A stretch of 64,000 nt of DNA from Flavobacterium fluviale (GTDB lineage: Bacteria > Bacteroidota > Bacteroidia > Flavobacteriales > Flavobacteriaceae), in NCBI RefSeq assembly GCF_003312915.1, contig NZ_CP030261.1, forward strand, positions 2,604,001-2,668,000, given 5' to 3'. Both the position numbers and the translations under genes were made by a program. Positions 33,010-41,621 of this stretch are shown here, one piece after another (positions within the stretch are counted from its first letter, which is position 1; each line of letters opens with the position of its first letter). The notes below the pieces were generated by a model that saw only the letters and a list, made by a program, of their open reading frames with translations, was not told the origin of the DNA and did not search any database.

Positions 33010-34488
33010 TTATCGTTGTACGTTTCTAATAATTACAGTTTGTCCGCCCTCTTTGTTAGTTTGAGTACCTGAACCATCAGCATTTTTGAATGTATCACTC
33101 TGCCAAGTATGCGGGTGAATGTTTACAGTGAATGTATCTGGAACACCAATAATATCCGAAATATCTTCCATTGCTCCATATTCCCAGCTTCCAAACTTCA
33201 TTTCTCCAGTTTGGTTGTATAGCGTATTCCAAGCCACATCGGTTCTTTTATGGTTCATGTTTAACCACGCTTTGTTTTGTTTTGTAGCGATATTGTACTG
33301 CCAGATGTATGAATCATGTTTAGCATCAGCGTAATAACTGTCACCATCTTCCTGAATGTATACGAAGTTTTCTGTTACACATAAGTTATCAGGATTTATG
33401 ATTCCAGTTCCTGGAGTACTGTCACCTTCCACAGCCAATTCTAAAGTACCTTTTAATGGGTTTGAAGCATCTAATTTTAATTTATAAACTCTTCCCCACA
33501 TCGTATATCCGTCAACAGGAGCGTTATTAGTAGCCTGACCTGTAGCAGTAAAGTAAATTTCTCTGTTGTTATCTGCGCTTCCTTTTCTGTAATCTACATC
33601 TTCAACTCTTGAAAAACGAATTGCTTTTAAGTCGTTTACGGTTGTGTTGATTACAGCACCAGTTAAGTTTTTAGCATTCGGAATTTCAACAAATTCAACT
33701 GGATATGAGTTGCTTAATGTCATAGAGGTTTCAACCTGATTTCCGTCTGTTCTTTTTAAAGCATATAATTTTCCGTTAGATAAATCGCCTACAGTACTTA
33801 CATACATAATTACTTGTCCTGCACTTACGTGAGAAGTAGCGTATGATTGATCTTCTCCAATTAAAATAACAGTTTTCCCCGGATAAGCTTCTTTTGGAAG
33901 CGGAACAGCGTTTTCCATACTCGCTTTTCCTAAAGCTGGCAAAACTCGATCTTTTCTGGCTTTGTCTGTAGATAATCCTAACGGATTGATTCCGTGAACC
34001 ATACTTTCTTGACCACTTTCTCCTGCAGTTAAAAAGATAGGACCAAATCCGTGGATTTCTGGAGTTGCTAAAGTTGCTGAACACAAACGAGTTAAACCTC
34101 CAATACCGTCAACTAAATAATCACCTTTTACAGGTTTGAATGTTTTATCTAAATAAACTCTCGAAACCGATTGAAGAATTTCGTGATTAGTAATCATAAT
34201 ATAACCATCACCATTTGGGTCTTTCATTAATCCAGCACCATCAGGCTGAGCTCCATAAATAAATGAAGGAGATTCTGGAAGCACATCTGAACTCGCAATT
34301 AAAGTACTTATTTTTAGGTTTTCGAAACCAGGCATTGCATATACAAATGCAGGAACTTTTGAGTGAGAAGTAAAATCGATGCTGGCATTTACATCGTTAG
34401 AAGATTTTTTGTCATCATCTTGACAGGAAATTACAGAAAGACCTGCAATTCCAAGCAAAGTAATTGATTTTAAGAAGTTAGCTCTCAT
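33010..34488 (-). CDS. PhoX-like (DUF839) alkaline phosphatase family lipoprotein
   Basis: A 492-residue protein with lipobox ending at C22 (LSVISCQDDD). The mature part resembles the DUF839/PhoX beta-propeller phosphatases, which use calcium and iron to release phosphate from organic esters: ITNHEI, GIGGLTRLCSATL, LIGEDQSYATSHVS, IRFSRVEDVDYR, and PDNLCVTENFVYIQEDG, which carries family-typical acidic residues. The frame is open from 34536, but I chose the ATG at 34488 (MRANFLKSITLLG), which gives a proper lipoprotein signal. It precedes the diheme peroxidase gene. No Pho box or phosphate genes are visible nearby, so the phosphatase role is by family only. Confidence 0.78.
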   Translation of the reverse strand: MRANFLKSITLLGIAGLSVISCQDDDKKSSNDVNASIDFTSHSKVPAFVYAMPGFENLKISTLIASSDVLPESPSFIYGAQPDGAGLMKDPNGDGYIMITNHEILQSVSRVYLDKTFKPVKGDYLVDGIGGLTRLCSATLATPEIHGFGPIFLTAGESGQESMVHGINPLGLSTDKARKDRVLPALGKASMENAVPLPKEAYPGKTVILIGEDQSYATSHVSAGQVIMYVSTVGDLSNGKLYALKRTDGNQVETSMTLSNSYPVEFVEIPNAKNLTGAVINTTVNDLKAIRFSRVEDVDYRKGSADNNREIYFTATGQATNNAPVDGYTMWGRVYKLKLDASNPLKGTLELAVEGDSTPGTGIINPDNLCVTENFVYIQEDGDSYYADAKHDSYIWQYNIATKQNKAWLNMNHKRTDVAWNTLYNQTGEMKFGSWEYGAMEDISDIIGVPDTFTVNIHPHTWQSDTFKNADGSGTQTNKEGGQTVIIRNVQR

Positions 34489-34514
34489 AATTTGTTTTGT
34501 TTTTTTGATTAGAG

Positions 34515-34522
34515 CAAAGCTA
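34515..34522 (-). promoter_or_regulatory. Candidate -7 element for the PhoX-like gene
   Basis: The minus strand reads TAGCTTTG, fitting TAnnTTTG, 27 bases upstream of the chosen ATG and inside the longer open frame, which supports the start at 34488. Confidence 0.45.
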
Positions 34523-34649
34523 TTCTTCAAAAACAAAATACATGTTATGGCTATTTTTTCTTTTTGCTAATAATTATAAGTCTTGTATTACTAAATGGTA
34601 AATATTATTGTCTAAATGTAAATTTAAGATTGATAAAAAAAACTTAAAA

Positions 34650-35279
34650 CTACTTAAAGAGCTGATTTAGATTAATTTCTTTCCTCTCTTTTAGTTTTTT
34701 TACAATTTTAAGAAATGCAATGGCTGTTATATAAGCATCGCCCAAAGCAGTGTGTCGGTCTTTTTTTGAAATGTCAAATTTATCAGCAAGATCATCTAAA
34801 GTATAGTGATCTTTTCTTTCGAATAAATGGGACTGAATTAAAGTCTTTTTATATAAATAGGCCGTGTCTAAAGTTTTATTGGTTAAATGCGGAAGGCCAT
34901 TTCTTTCTAAAGCCTTGTTAATCATAGTAACATCAAAAATAGTATGATGTGCAATGATTATCGAATCTCCTAGAAAATCTAAAAATTGCTGCAAAGCCTC
35001 TAATTCTGTCGGACGCTTGACAAGCAAATCTTTTAAAATTCCGTGAATTTGAGCGGTAGACTTATCGTAATGATCTTGTTCAAGATATATTTCAAAGCTG
35101 TCTTGAATATTAATAATTCCATTTTGAAGCACCAATGCGCCTATGCATAACATTCGGTCATTTTCATAATCAAAACCTGTCGTTTCTGTATCTAATACAA
35201 CAAAACGAGTTTCTTCGATCGTAATATTTTCATCGAATAGATTATTTTCTTCTTTTTTCCAAAAATTGAATAGACTCAT
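34650..35279 (-). CDS. 3'-5' exonuclease, DnaQ/PolC-epsilon type (DEDDh)
   Basis: A 209-residue DEDDh exonuclease of the DNA polymerase III epsilon family. Exo I is in VVLDTETTGFDYENDR, exo II around IIAHHTIFDVTMINKAL, exo III in KDRHTALGDAYITAIAFL with the catalytic histidine and aspartate. It is preceded by only 2 bases by the CBS/DUF294 gene and is surely co-transcribed with it. This pairing recurs in several bacteria, suggesting a cyclic-nucleotide- or nucleotide-sensing partner for the exonuclease. It may be a repair or RNA-turnover nuclease instead of the replicative proofreader. Confidence 0.9.
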   Translation of the reverse strand: MSLFNFWKKEENNLFDENITIEETRFVVLDTETTGFDYENDRMLCIGALVLQNGIINIQDSFEIYLEQDHYDKSTAQIHGILKDLLVKRPTELEALQQFLDFLGDSIIIAHHTIFDVTMINKALERNGLPHLTNKTLDTAYLYKKTLIQSHLFERKDHYTLDDLADKFDISKKDRHTALGDAYITAIAFLKIVKKLKERKEINLNQLFK

Positions 35280-35281
35280 GA

Positions 35282-37201
35282 TTATACCAGATTTGATATA
35301 TTAAAACGAACTGAAATTAATTCCTGAAGCTCTTTTATGGTTTTAAAAGTACGTTTCAATTTAATTTTTTCCATTTTGGTTAAAGATTCCAATTCGATAA
35401 ACTGTCCAGAATCATGATGCAAAAGACCTTGTTTGGTCCTGAATTTCAATAAGGCTTTAAACGAATAGGAACACGATAAATACAATTCTCTATTATTAGG
35501 TTCCAGTTCTGCCAGTTTTTCAAAACGCTCTGCCGTATTGCTGATTGATTTTACCGAATGCGATAAAATTAAAAGACGCGCTGCATCTGTAAGTGGCATT
35601 AAAGCTCTTCGTTTAATATCAAAATTATCTTTGTTTGCACCATCTTGTTCCACTAGAAATTGTCTGAAGAAACCTGTAGGCGATGGACTTTGCAAAGCAC
35701 CGCTCACTAAATGCATATAAAAAATCGGATTTGCTTTTACATTTTCAAAAATAGATTCAGACAACTGATCTACTATTTCTGCATCTCCGTAAGTCATACT
35801 GTAATCAAAGAAAATAAACGAAAGCAATACTTCATTTTTACCAGGATTTGTAATCCAATGATGTACTTGAGCTTTCCATTCGTCCAGACTCATACACCAT
35901 TTTGGGTTAGAAGCCATCATTTCGGCAGGGCAGTAATCGTAACCAATTTCAAAAAGCCCTTTATTTACAAGTCCAGCAAATTTTTGAAAGTAGACTTTAG
36001 TTTCATCTCTAAAAACCTCATTTACATTTTCGTATACAATCGCATTATCTTGATCGGTATGCAGCATTTGCTCGCCTCTTCCTTGACTTCCAAGAGCGAG
36101 CCACGCAAATTTTACTGGCGGCGGACTGCTCATTTTATCAATGCAAATTTCGATAACACGTGTAGTACAGGCTTCATTAAGTTCGGTAATGATTTTGGTA
36201 ATCAAAGTCATCGGAATATTTTGATCCAGATAACCTTGAAGCAATTGCATGATTCGGTTGCGAATAGGTTTTATTTCTTTAATCTTTTTAGTACGTTTCA
36301 GCGCTTTTATGAGTACAGCCGGATTATTCCCAAGCGCGACCATAACGTCATGTTTCGATAAAATTCCAACAGCTTTTGTATTTACAGTTCCATCTTTCGT
36401 CAAACATAAATGACTGATGTTACTCTTCATCATTGCCATTTGTGCCTCTGTAACTGTCATTTTTTTTGGATACGTAATAACAGGTTTTGTCATTATGGTT
36501 TCGGCAGTTGTAGTAATCGGGAAATCTCCCGTAACAATTTTATTTCGAAGATCTTTATCTGTCAAAATACCAATCGGAAGCATTTCATCAACAATTAAAA
36601 TAGCGCCTACTTTTTTCTGACCCATGATTTTGGCAATATCTTTTACCGTTGTAGACGGACTGCAGGTGACAATTTTTTTAGAGTATTTTATTGGAGCTAA
36701 ATCAAAAGAATGATTGCTCGAATGCAGATTTTCATTTAACTGATCATCTCCGTACAATTTATCTTTATGAATATCTGAATACGGATTTCGCGTATTCGAA
36801 GCGTAACTTTCAATTAAAAAATTACCAACGTTTCTATTTTCAAGTGCATATGGTTTAAAAACCGCAATTGGAACAGCATATAAAATAGTTTCTTCATGCG
36901 CAACGGCTTCCATAATATAGTTTTCCTGCGCCAAAAGCGGACGAAGCCCAAAAATATCACCTTCATCACACATGTCTAAAACGGTATTTTTAGTACTTTT
37001 TTTCAAAGCAACTGCACCTTTATGTACCACATAAAAAGAGTCGTGCGTTTTGTCGTTTTCAGCAAAAATCACAGCATCTTTTTCTTTATAAATAATAGAA
37101 ATCTGCTCAGAGAGTTTTTCTAAATCTCTCTGATGCAAAAAATTAAACGGCGGATATCCTTTTAAAAAGTCGGCAACTCGTTGCGAAATGGTATTTTTCA
37201 T
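35282..37201 (-). CDS. cNMP-binding/CBS/DUF294 nucleotidyltransferase-like protein
   Basis: A 639-residue cytoplasmic protein: cyclic-nucleotide-binding domain about 15-130, two CBS domains about 170-290 (adenosine-nucleotide sensors, MGQKKVGAILIVDE), a DUF294 nucleotidyltransferase-like domain about 335-470 with GSQGRGEQMLHTDQDNA (the GS and DxD nucleotidyltransferase signature), and a DUF294_C domain to the end. Homologues resemble GlnD-like regulators and are often mislabelled so. It is followed after 2 bases by a DEDDh exonuclease gene. The role is presumably regulatory, sensing cyclic and adenine nucleotides; targets are unknown. A 216-codon open frame on the opposite strand is a shadow. 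Confidence 0.87.
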   Translation of the reverse strand: MKNTISQRVADFLKGYPPFNFLHQRDLEKLSEQISIIYKEKDAVIFAENDKTHDSFYVVHKGAVALKKSTKNTVLDMCDEGDIFGLRPLLAQENYIMEAVAHEETILYAVPIAVFKPYALENRNVGNFLIESYASNTRNPYSDIHKDKLYGDDQLNENLHSSNHSFDLAPIKYSKKIVTCSPSTTVKDIAKIMGQKKVGAILIVDEMLPIGILTDKDLRNKIVTGDFPITTTAETIMTKPVITYPKKMTVTEAQMAMMKSNISHLCLTKDGTVNTKAVGILSKHDVMVALGNNPAVLIKALKRTKKIKEIKPIRNRIMQLLQGYLDQNIPMTLITKIITELNEACTTRVIEICIDKMSSPPPVKFAWLALGSQGRGEQMLHTDQDNAIVYENVNEVFRDETKVYFQKFAGLVNKGLFEIGYDYCPAEMMASNPKWCMSLDEWKAQVHHWITNPGKNEVLLSFIFFDYSMTYGDAEIVDQLSESIFENVKANPIFYMHLVSGALQSPSPTGFFRQFLVEQDGANKDNFDIKRRALMPLTDAARLLILSHSVKSISNTAERFEKLAELEPNNRELYLSCSYSFKALLKFRTKQGLLHHDSGQFIELESLTKMEKIKLKRTFKTIKELQELISVRFNISNLV

Positions 37202-37267
37202 TTGGTCAGATTAGAGTTCTAAAATACTATTTTAAATAGAAATGTAAAAGAAACACGTTATAATAAT

Positions 37268-37330
37268 TTGCCACAAAGGCACAAAGTCGAAAAGAAATAA
37301 ATCCTTAGCGTCTTTGTGCCTTTGTGGCAA
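37268..37330. repeat. Inverted repeat TTGCCACAAAGGCACAAAG
   Basis: The 19-base arms at 37268-37286 and 37312-37330 are perfect reverse complements with a 25-base loop, ending in an A run (T run on the minus strand). It lies between the DUF294 gene and the small lipoprotein gene and could terminate the latter. Confidence 0.88.
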
Positions 37331-37358
37331 AAAAAGCTCCAAGCTGGAACTTTATTAT

Positions 37359-37730
37359 TTAATCAACTTTATAGACTTTACCTCGCTGTTTTTCTTCAGA
37401 ACCAACCAAGCCAAATTCAAACGTATAAGAATCTTTAGAAGTATTTAAAATCTTCATGCTGATTGCTTTTTCTTCAGCCATATTCTTCGGATGTTTCTTT
37501 TGCAGCACATATTCGCAGTCACTTACCCAGCGTACAGTTGCCGTATCAGTTTTTCCTTCAAAAGTTTCGATTTCGATATCGCCTTTACGTTCAAAATAAG
37601 TTGTTTTTTTAACGCCGTTGACTTCAGTTTCAAATTTAAACTTTCCATTTTTAAAATCTTTGCAGTTATGTTCCGTATTATAGCATGATAATAAAGTCAG
37701 GAAAGGGAATAAGAATATAATTTTTTTCAT
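37359..37730 (-). CDS. Small lipoprotein of unknown function
   Basis: A 123-residue lipoprotein with lipobox ending at C16 (TLLSCYN). The mature part contains CKDFKNGKFKF, TYFERKGDIEIET, VRWVSDCEYVLQ and a C-terminal GKVYKVD. Three further cysteines could form a disulfide. Related flavobacterial proteins have been labelled DNA topoisomerase IV in some automatic annotations, which nothing in this sequence supports. It is a single gene with an upstream A/T-rich region and an inverted repeat after it. Function is unknown. Confidence 0.7.
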   Translation of the reverse strand: MKKIIFLFPFLTLLSCYNTEHNCKDFKNGKFKFETEVNGVKKTTYFERKGDIEIETFEGKTDTATVRWVSDCEYVLQKKHPKNMAEEKAISMKILNTSKDSYTFEFGLVGSEEKQRGKVYKVD

Positions 37731-37864
37731 TTCAAATAAGTTGTTTTTTTTGAAAGCTAATCTTTGAGCGCAGCCGAGGTTATTTTAATCCTTTTATTCG
37801 TTTTCGGTAAAGTTCTTGATTTCTTTTCCTTTGGCAAACTTTTAAGCATTATAATTTACTGATC

Positions 37865-38437
37865 TTAGACAATTTTAATATCATATTTATCTAACAATCC
37901 AACAATACCATCGTTAGAAAATTGCGCTTTTCGCATCGGATTAAATTCGGGATCTATTTTATAATTGTATGCGGTTTTAAAATTAACTCCCGCTAATTGG
38001 GTTTCATTAAAAATTGCGCCGTCAAGATCACAATTATCAAAAACAGAACTCGTTAAATTTGTTCCAATAAAAGTTACTTCGCGTACAGAAGAATTGATAA
38101 ACTTTGTTTTAGGCATTTTTTTATTCGAAAATAAGGCATAATCTAAAGTACATTCTTCAAAATAAACTTGGAACAAAAAATCATCACATTCATTAAAAGC
38201 AATTCCTAAAAGTTTACAGTTTTTAAAAGTCACATTTTTTAAACTCGTTCCTGCCAAACTTGTCATAGAAAGATTGCTGTCAATAAATTCGCAGTCTAAA
38301 AAAGTATTGTTGGAGAAATTGCTGTTCGAAAAGTCACAATTTTTAAAAACACAATCTTCAAACTCTCGATTGCTTATTTTTTTGTCGATGTAAACAACTT
38401 TCTCGAATGTTTTCTGAATGTGAATTATGCCTTCCAT
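37865..38437 (-). CDS. Pentapeptide repeat protein (Qnr/MfpA-like fold)
   Basis: A 190-residue protein made of pentapeptide repeats forming a right-handed quadrilateral beta-helix: FEDCVFKNCDFSNSNFSNN, FLDCEFIDSNLS, LKNVTFKNCKL, FDNCDLDGAIFNETQLAG and so on, from about residue 25 to 155. It ends with FKTAYNYKIDPEFNPMRKA, a tail common in Bacteroidota relatives. Some members of this fold (Qnr, MfpA, McbG) mimic DNA and bind gyrase or topoisomerase IV; whether this one does is not shown. Its start overlaps the ParE-type toxin stop by 13 bases, so it is the third gene of the toxin-antitoxin operon. Confidence 0.88.
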   Translation of the reverse strand: MEGIIHIQKTFEKVVYIDKKISNREFEDCVFKNCDFSNSNFSNNTFLDCEFIDSNLSMTSLAGTSLKNVTFKNCKLLGIAFNECDDFLFQVYFEECTLDYALFSNKKMPKTKFINSSVREVTFIGTNLTSSVFDNCDLDGAIFNETQLAGVNFKTAYNYKIDPEFNPMRKAQFSNDGIVGLLDKYDIKIV

Positions 38438-38739
38438 GAATGTTTTTTTGATTTTCGAGCGTTATGACGAACTCGTAGAATGAAGATTGAATCTTGAGTT
38501 ATTTGGTAAGAAATACTATATTCGTAAACAGAATAAACTCTAAAAGTACCATCATTACTAGCTTTTTGTTTGTCAAGTTTGTATATTTCAGGTTGTGTCT
38601 TGAGTATTTCAGTACTGTCAAAAATAGTGTTAACTACTTTATCAGCAGTTGTTATTGATTTACTTTCAAAGAAAATATAAAAATGAATATCTTCCAATTG
38701 GTTCAAAGCATCACTTGACCAAATTATTTTCTTCCCCAT
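38425..38739 (-). CDS. RelE/ParE family toxin
   Basis: A 104-residue toxin of a type II system. The start KKIIWSSDALNQLEDIHFYI, the middle PEIYKLDKQ, and the C-terminal FRVYSVYEYSISYQI with ILRVRHNARKS match the ParE_toxin (RelE/ParE superfamily) pattern. ParE toxins inhibit gyrase, RelE toxins cut mRNA at ribosomes; the sequence alone does not decide which. It overlaps the antitoxin gene by 16 bases upstream and the pentapeptide repeat gene by 13 bases downstream, so the three are translationally coupled. There is no symbol, since the target is undetermined. Confidence 0.85.
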   Translation of the reverse strand: MGKKIIWSSDALNQLEDIHFYIFFESKSITTADKVVNTIFDSTEILKTQPEIYKLDKQKASNDGTFRVYSVYEYSISYQITQDSIFILRVRHNARKSKKHSWKA

Positions 38740-38954
38740 TTTTTTGCAATTTCTTTAGCTTCATCTTCAGAATAGAAATTGCCTTTTTTAATATTGTTTA
38801 AGGCATTTTCAATATCTAAATTATACGCTGCGTCTGAATCAATTGCGGTATTATTTATTGATTGTAAAAGATGTTTTAACTTTTCTACAAAAGAAGGATC
38901 TTTTACTTTATCAATTTCTTGGTGAATCCAGTTTATTTCTGCTTGTATATCCAT
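38724..38954 (-). CDS. Type II antitoxin of the RelE/ParE pair
   Basis: A 76-residue protein, mostly helical and charged, with INWIHQEIDKVKDPSFVEKL at the front and SEDEAKEIAKKWGRK at the end. Small proteins of this form precede ParE-type toxins in Bacteroidota and are presumed antitoxins that block the toxin and repress the operon. It overlaps the toxin gene by 16 bases. No ribbon-helix-helix or helix-turn-helix DNA-binding domain is evident, so autoregulation is uncertain. Confidence 0.75.
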   Translation of the reverse strand: MDIQAEINWIHQEIDKVKDPSFVEKLKHLLQSINNTAIDSDAAYNLDIENALNNIKKGNFYSEDEAKEIAKKWGRK

Positions 38955-38981
38955 AATAAAGAATTTTAGTAAAGATACAAA

Positions 38982-39203
38982 TTAGTCATTAAATATACCT
39001 TTCATAATAATTTTCAATCCAAGAAAGATTAAAAACATAGATCCCAAACAAGCTGCAATTCCAATTCCTAAAACCAAATAGTGCCAGTTCGTATGCTGAT
39101 TCATAAAAGCATTATAAATCATTGAAGGTCCAAGAAACATCAAAGGCAGGGCGCCTGTTAAGTATTTTACTCCTTTTTGCAGCAATTCTTTATTTGTAGA
39201 CAT
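38982..39203 (-). CDS. DUF6095 family membrane protein
   Basis: A 73-residue protein with two transmembrane helices (about 13-31 and 43-65), KYLTGALPLMFLGPSMIYNAF in the first half and GSMFLIFLGLKIIMKGIF in the second. This fits the flavobacterial DUF6095 family, which is commonly found just downstream of murQ as here. It shares the strand with murQ, but 129 bases with an inverted repeat separate them. Function is unknown; a cell-envelope role is suggested only by position. Confidence 0.75.
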   Translation of the reverse strand: MSTNKELLQKGVKYLTGALPLMFLGPSMIYNAFMNQHTNWHYLVLGIGIAACLGSMFLIFLGLKIIMKGIFND

Positions 39204-39238
39204 TTGTATGTTTTTTGTTTCGGGTTGTTGGACTTACA

Positions 39239-39317
39239 TTTAACCGCAAAGTGGGCTAAGATTTACGCAAAGTTCGCAAAGTTTTTTAGATAAAGCTTTA
39301 CGAGCTTTGCGGTTAAA
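39239..39317. repeat. Inverted repeat TTTAACCGCAAAG in the murQ-DUF6095 gap
   Basis: The arms at 39239-39251 and 39305-39317 are perfect reverse complements. Between them CGCAAAG recurs (GCGAACTTTGCG-like content). It resembles the other word-type intergenic arrays and may terminate murQ. Confidence 0.8.
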
Positions 39318-39332
39318 TTAAAGAAAACCTAT

Positions 39333-40145
39333 TTACTTATTATAATTGTCAACAGCATTTCTCACGCTGCCGTATTTCTTTAATAATTCTGAAGCTTCTT
39401 CATAAGAAACAGGAATTTCGTCCATAATCATTTTAACACCGCGATCAACTAGTTTAATATTACTTAACTGCATATCGACCATTTTGTTGCCTCTAACTTT
39501 TCCAAGCTGAATCATCGCTGCGGTAGAAATCATATTAAGAACTAATTTTTGTGCAGTTCCGGCTTTCATTCTAGAACTTCCGGTAATAAATTCTGGACCA
39601 ACAACTACTTCAATTGGAAATTGAGCAGTCAGTGCCAGCGGACTGCCAGCGTTACAAGTAATACAGCCTGTTACAATATTATTTGCATTACAAGCTTCTA
39701 AACCGCTGATAACATATGGAGTTGTGCCAGAAGCGGCTATTCCTATTACCACATCATTAGCGTCGATATTATGATTTTGAAGATCAATCCAAGCATTTGT
39801 AGTGCTGTCCTCGGCATTTTCTACTGCACGTCTTATAGCTGTATCACCGCCTGCAATTATACCATTTACCAAATCAAAAGGAACACCAAATGTGGGTGGA
39901 CATTCGGAAGCATCAACAACACCAAGGCGACCAGAAGTTCCCGCTCCAATATAAAATAATCGGCCTCCTAATTTTAGTTTGGCAACTATTTGCGGAATCA
40001 AAGCTTCTATTTGTGGTAAAGCTTTTTCAACTGCATAAGGAACAGTTTTGTCTTCTTGATTAATATTGGATAACAATTCATGAACAGACATTTTTTCTAA
40101 ATGTTCATACTTTGATGCTTGCTCAGTAGTTTTCGTAAATGTCAT
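39333..40145 (-). CDS. murQ: N-acetylmuramic acid 6-phosphate etherase
   Basis: Splits the lactyl ether of MurNAc-6-phosphate to give GlcNAc-6-phosphate in peptidoglycan recycling. It is 270 residues, slightly shorter than the E. coli protein. It carries the SIS fold with the signature GAGTSGRLGVVDASECPPTFG near residue 67, GGDTAIRRAVENAEDS, GIAASGTTPYV and EFITGSSRMKAGTAQK. Neither a MurNAc transporter nor a MurK kinase is adjacent in the window. It starts a minus-strand run with the DUF6095 gene. Confidence 0.96.
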   Translation of the reverse strand: MTFTKTTEQASKYEHLEKMSVHELLSNINQEDKTVPYAVEKALPQIEALIPQIVAKLKLGGRLFYIGAGTSGRLGVVDASECPPTFGVPFDLVNGIIAGGDTAIRRAVENAEDSTTNAWIDLQNHNIDANDVVIGIAASGTTPYVISGLEACNANNIVTGCITCNAGSPLALTAQFPIEVVVGPEFITGSSRMKAGTAQKLVLNMISTAAMIQLGKVRGNKMVDMQLSNIKLVDRGVKMIMDEIPVSYEEASELLKKYGSVRNAVDNYNK

Positions 40146-40297
40146 TTTTATCGTTATTTAGACTAGTCAAAATTAATCTTTTTTCTATCAATCGCGAAAT
40201 TATGTGAGCAAAGTCACAAAGAATTAAAGATCTTTTTATGTTTTATTTATGATGTTGCGAATGCTTTCTTACATCTTCATTAAATGAACTAAAATAT

Positions 40298-40305
40298 TAT
40301 ATTTG
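40298..40305 (+). promoter_or_regulatory. Candidate -7 element for the AraC-type regulator gene
   Basis: TATATTTG fits TAnnTTTG, 18 bases upstream of the ATG at 40324, so transcription would give a very short leader. No TTG is seen near -33. Confidence 0.45.
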
Positions 40306-40323
40306 TTTCATATTAAAAGATAA

Positions 40324-41466
40324 ATGGACAAATTAGATTTATTACAAGGAATAGCTCGAATATCGGTTTTCATTTCTTTATTATTAGCATTTTTTTTGTT
40401 TACCGTGAAAACGGAAAATAAATTAGCTAACCGACTATTTGCTTGGTTTTTTATTTTTTCGGCTATTGATCTCAGCGGTTTTTTTATAGACGCCAGTACT
40501 CGTCTCGAATTGAATCTAGAAATTTTTAGAGCAACAGCCTGCTTGTTCGGAATGCCATTGTTTTATCTTTTTGTTTTAGCCGTTTGTTACTCTGATTTTA
40601 GATTAAAATGGAAACACTTAGCGCATGCAGTTCCTTTTGTAGTCGTCAATTTATCTTTTCTTCCAAGAATTTATTTAAACGATACAGATCTAGATACTTT
40701 TTTACCATCGCTTAATCGAATGCCGGAAATTTACTTTATTCAGATTTTGATCGAATTTCAGTACGTGTTTTATATCGTGAGCGTTTTTTTGATATTGAAG
40801 AAATATCGCGAAATCTATATGGAAAATTATGCGAATGCAAGTACTTCTACATATAAATGGCTTTTTCAGATTACTTGCGTATTTCTTGCGGCGCATTCTA
40901 TAGTAGCGTTAAAAAATATAATTCGTTACAGCGGTTTTCGAGAAGTTTTTTTATGGGCAAATGTACTTGTTGGCAGTATAGCTTTATTTATAACTTGTTG
41001 GTTTATAATGAAGGCGCTAAAGCATCCCGAACTTTTTAGAGGAGTAAATTCCAAATTGAAATTAACCAAAGATATTCTGCCAATAGAAAATGAAAATACA
41101 ATTGAAGCAAAAGAACATCAGGATGAAGCTGCAGATGTTCAAATTTCAACATTAAAACAATATATGGCAGAGAAAGAACCTTTTCTAGATCCGTCGCTTA
41201 CTATTCAGGATTTGGCCAATCAAATTGATATTCCGGTTCGGGATTTATCTGTTTTGATTAATCATAAAATGGATCAGCATTTTTTTGATTTTGTGAATGA
41301 ATACCGCATTCAAAAGGCTATGAGTATTTTAAAAGATCAGTCTAAAAGTCAGCTTACAGTTTTGGAAATTTTATATGAAGTGGGTTTTAATTCCAAATCT
41401 TCATTTAATACTTCTTTTAAAAAATACACCAATTTAACTCCGACAGCTTATCGAAATGCTTCATAA
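40324..41466 (+). CDS. Membrane-bound AraC family transcriptional regulator
   Basis: A 380-residue regulator. The N-terminal 240 residues contain about seven transmembrane helices (ISVFISLLLAFFLFT first), followed by a linker and an AraC/XylS DNA-binding domain at about 275-380 with two helix-turn-helix units: LTIQDLANQIDIPVRDLS and TVLEILYEVGFNSKSSFNTSFKKYT. Such membrane-anchored AraC regulators occur in Bacteroidota and probably sense an envelope signal. The next gene, 156 bases downstream after a terminator, encodes an outer-membrane barrel that could be its target; this is inference from position. Confidence 0.88.
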   Translation: MDKLDLLQGIARISVFISLLLAFFLFTVKTENKLANRLFAWFFIFSAIDLSGFFIDASTRLELNLEIFRATACLFGMPLFYLFVLAVCYSDFRLKWKHLAHAVPFVVVNLSFLPRIYLNDTDLDTFLPSLNRMPEIYFIQILIEFQYVFYIVSVFLILKKYREIYMENYANASTSTYKWLFQITCVFLAAHSIVALKNIIRYSGFREVFLWANVLVGSIALFITCWFIMKALKHPELFRGVNSKLKLTKDILPIENENTIEAKEHQDEAADVQISTLKQYMAEKEPFLDPSLTIQDLANQIDIPVRDLSVLINHKMDQHFFDFVNEYRIQKAMSILKDQSKSQLTVLEILYEVGFNSKSSFNTSFKKYTNLTPTAYRNAS

Positions 41467-41503
41467 TTAAAGATTTGTAAAAAGTCGTACTTCGCACCCT
41501 ATA

Positions 41504-41548
41504 AAGTCGAACTGATTTCCTCAAAAGAAATTGGTTCGACTTTTTTTT
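41504..41548 (+). terminator. Terminator after the AraC-type regulator gene
   Basis: AAGTCGAAC and GTTCGACTT form the base of the hairpin, with an inner GATTTC/GAAATT stem, followed by eight T residues. Confidence 0.85.
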
Positions 41549-41621
41549 GTCGGTCGAATCTGGAAAATTTCTAAGGCAACTTTGCTTCAAATTAATCGAA
41601 ACAAGTTTAAAATTAGAAATC

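Noticed and set aside
35711..36361. A 216-codon open frame on the plus strand
   Set aside because: It lies wholly antisense to the cNMP/CBS/DUF294 gene, is rich in F, Y, H and N as expected from an AT-rich shadow, and shows no domain.
37359..37730. Naming the small lipoprotein a topoisomerase IV protein
   Set aside because: No topoisomerase motif is present; the protein has a lipobox and is only 123 residues.
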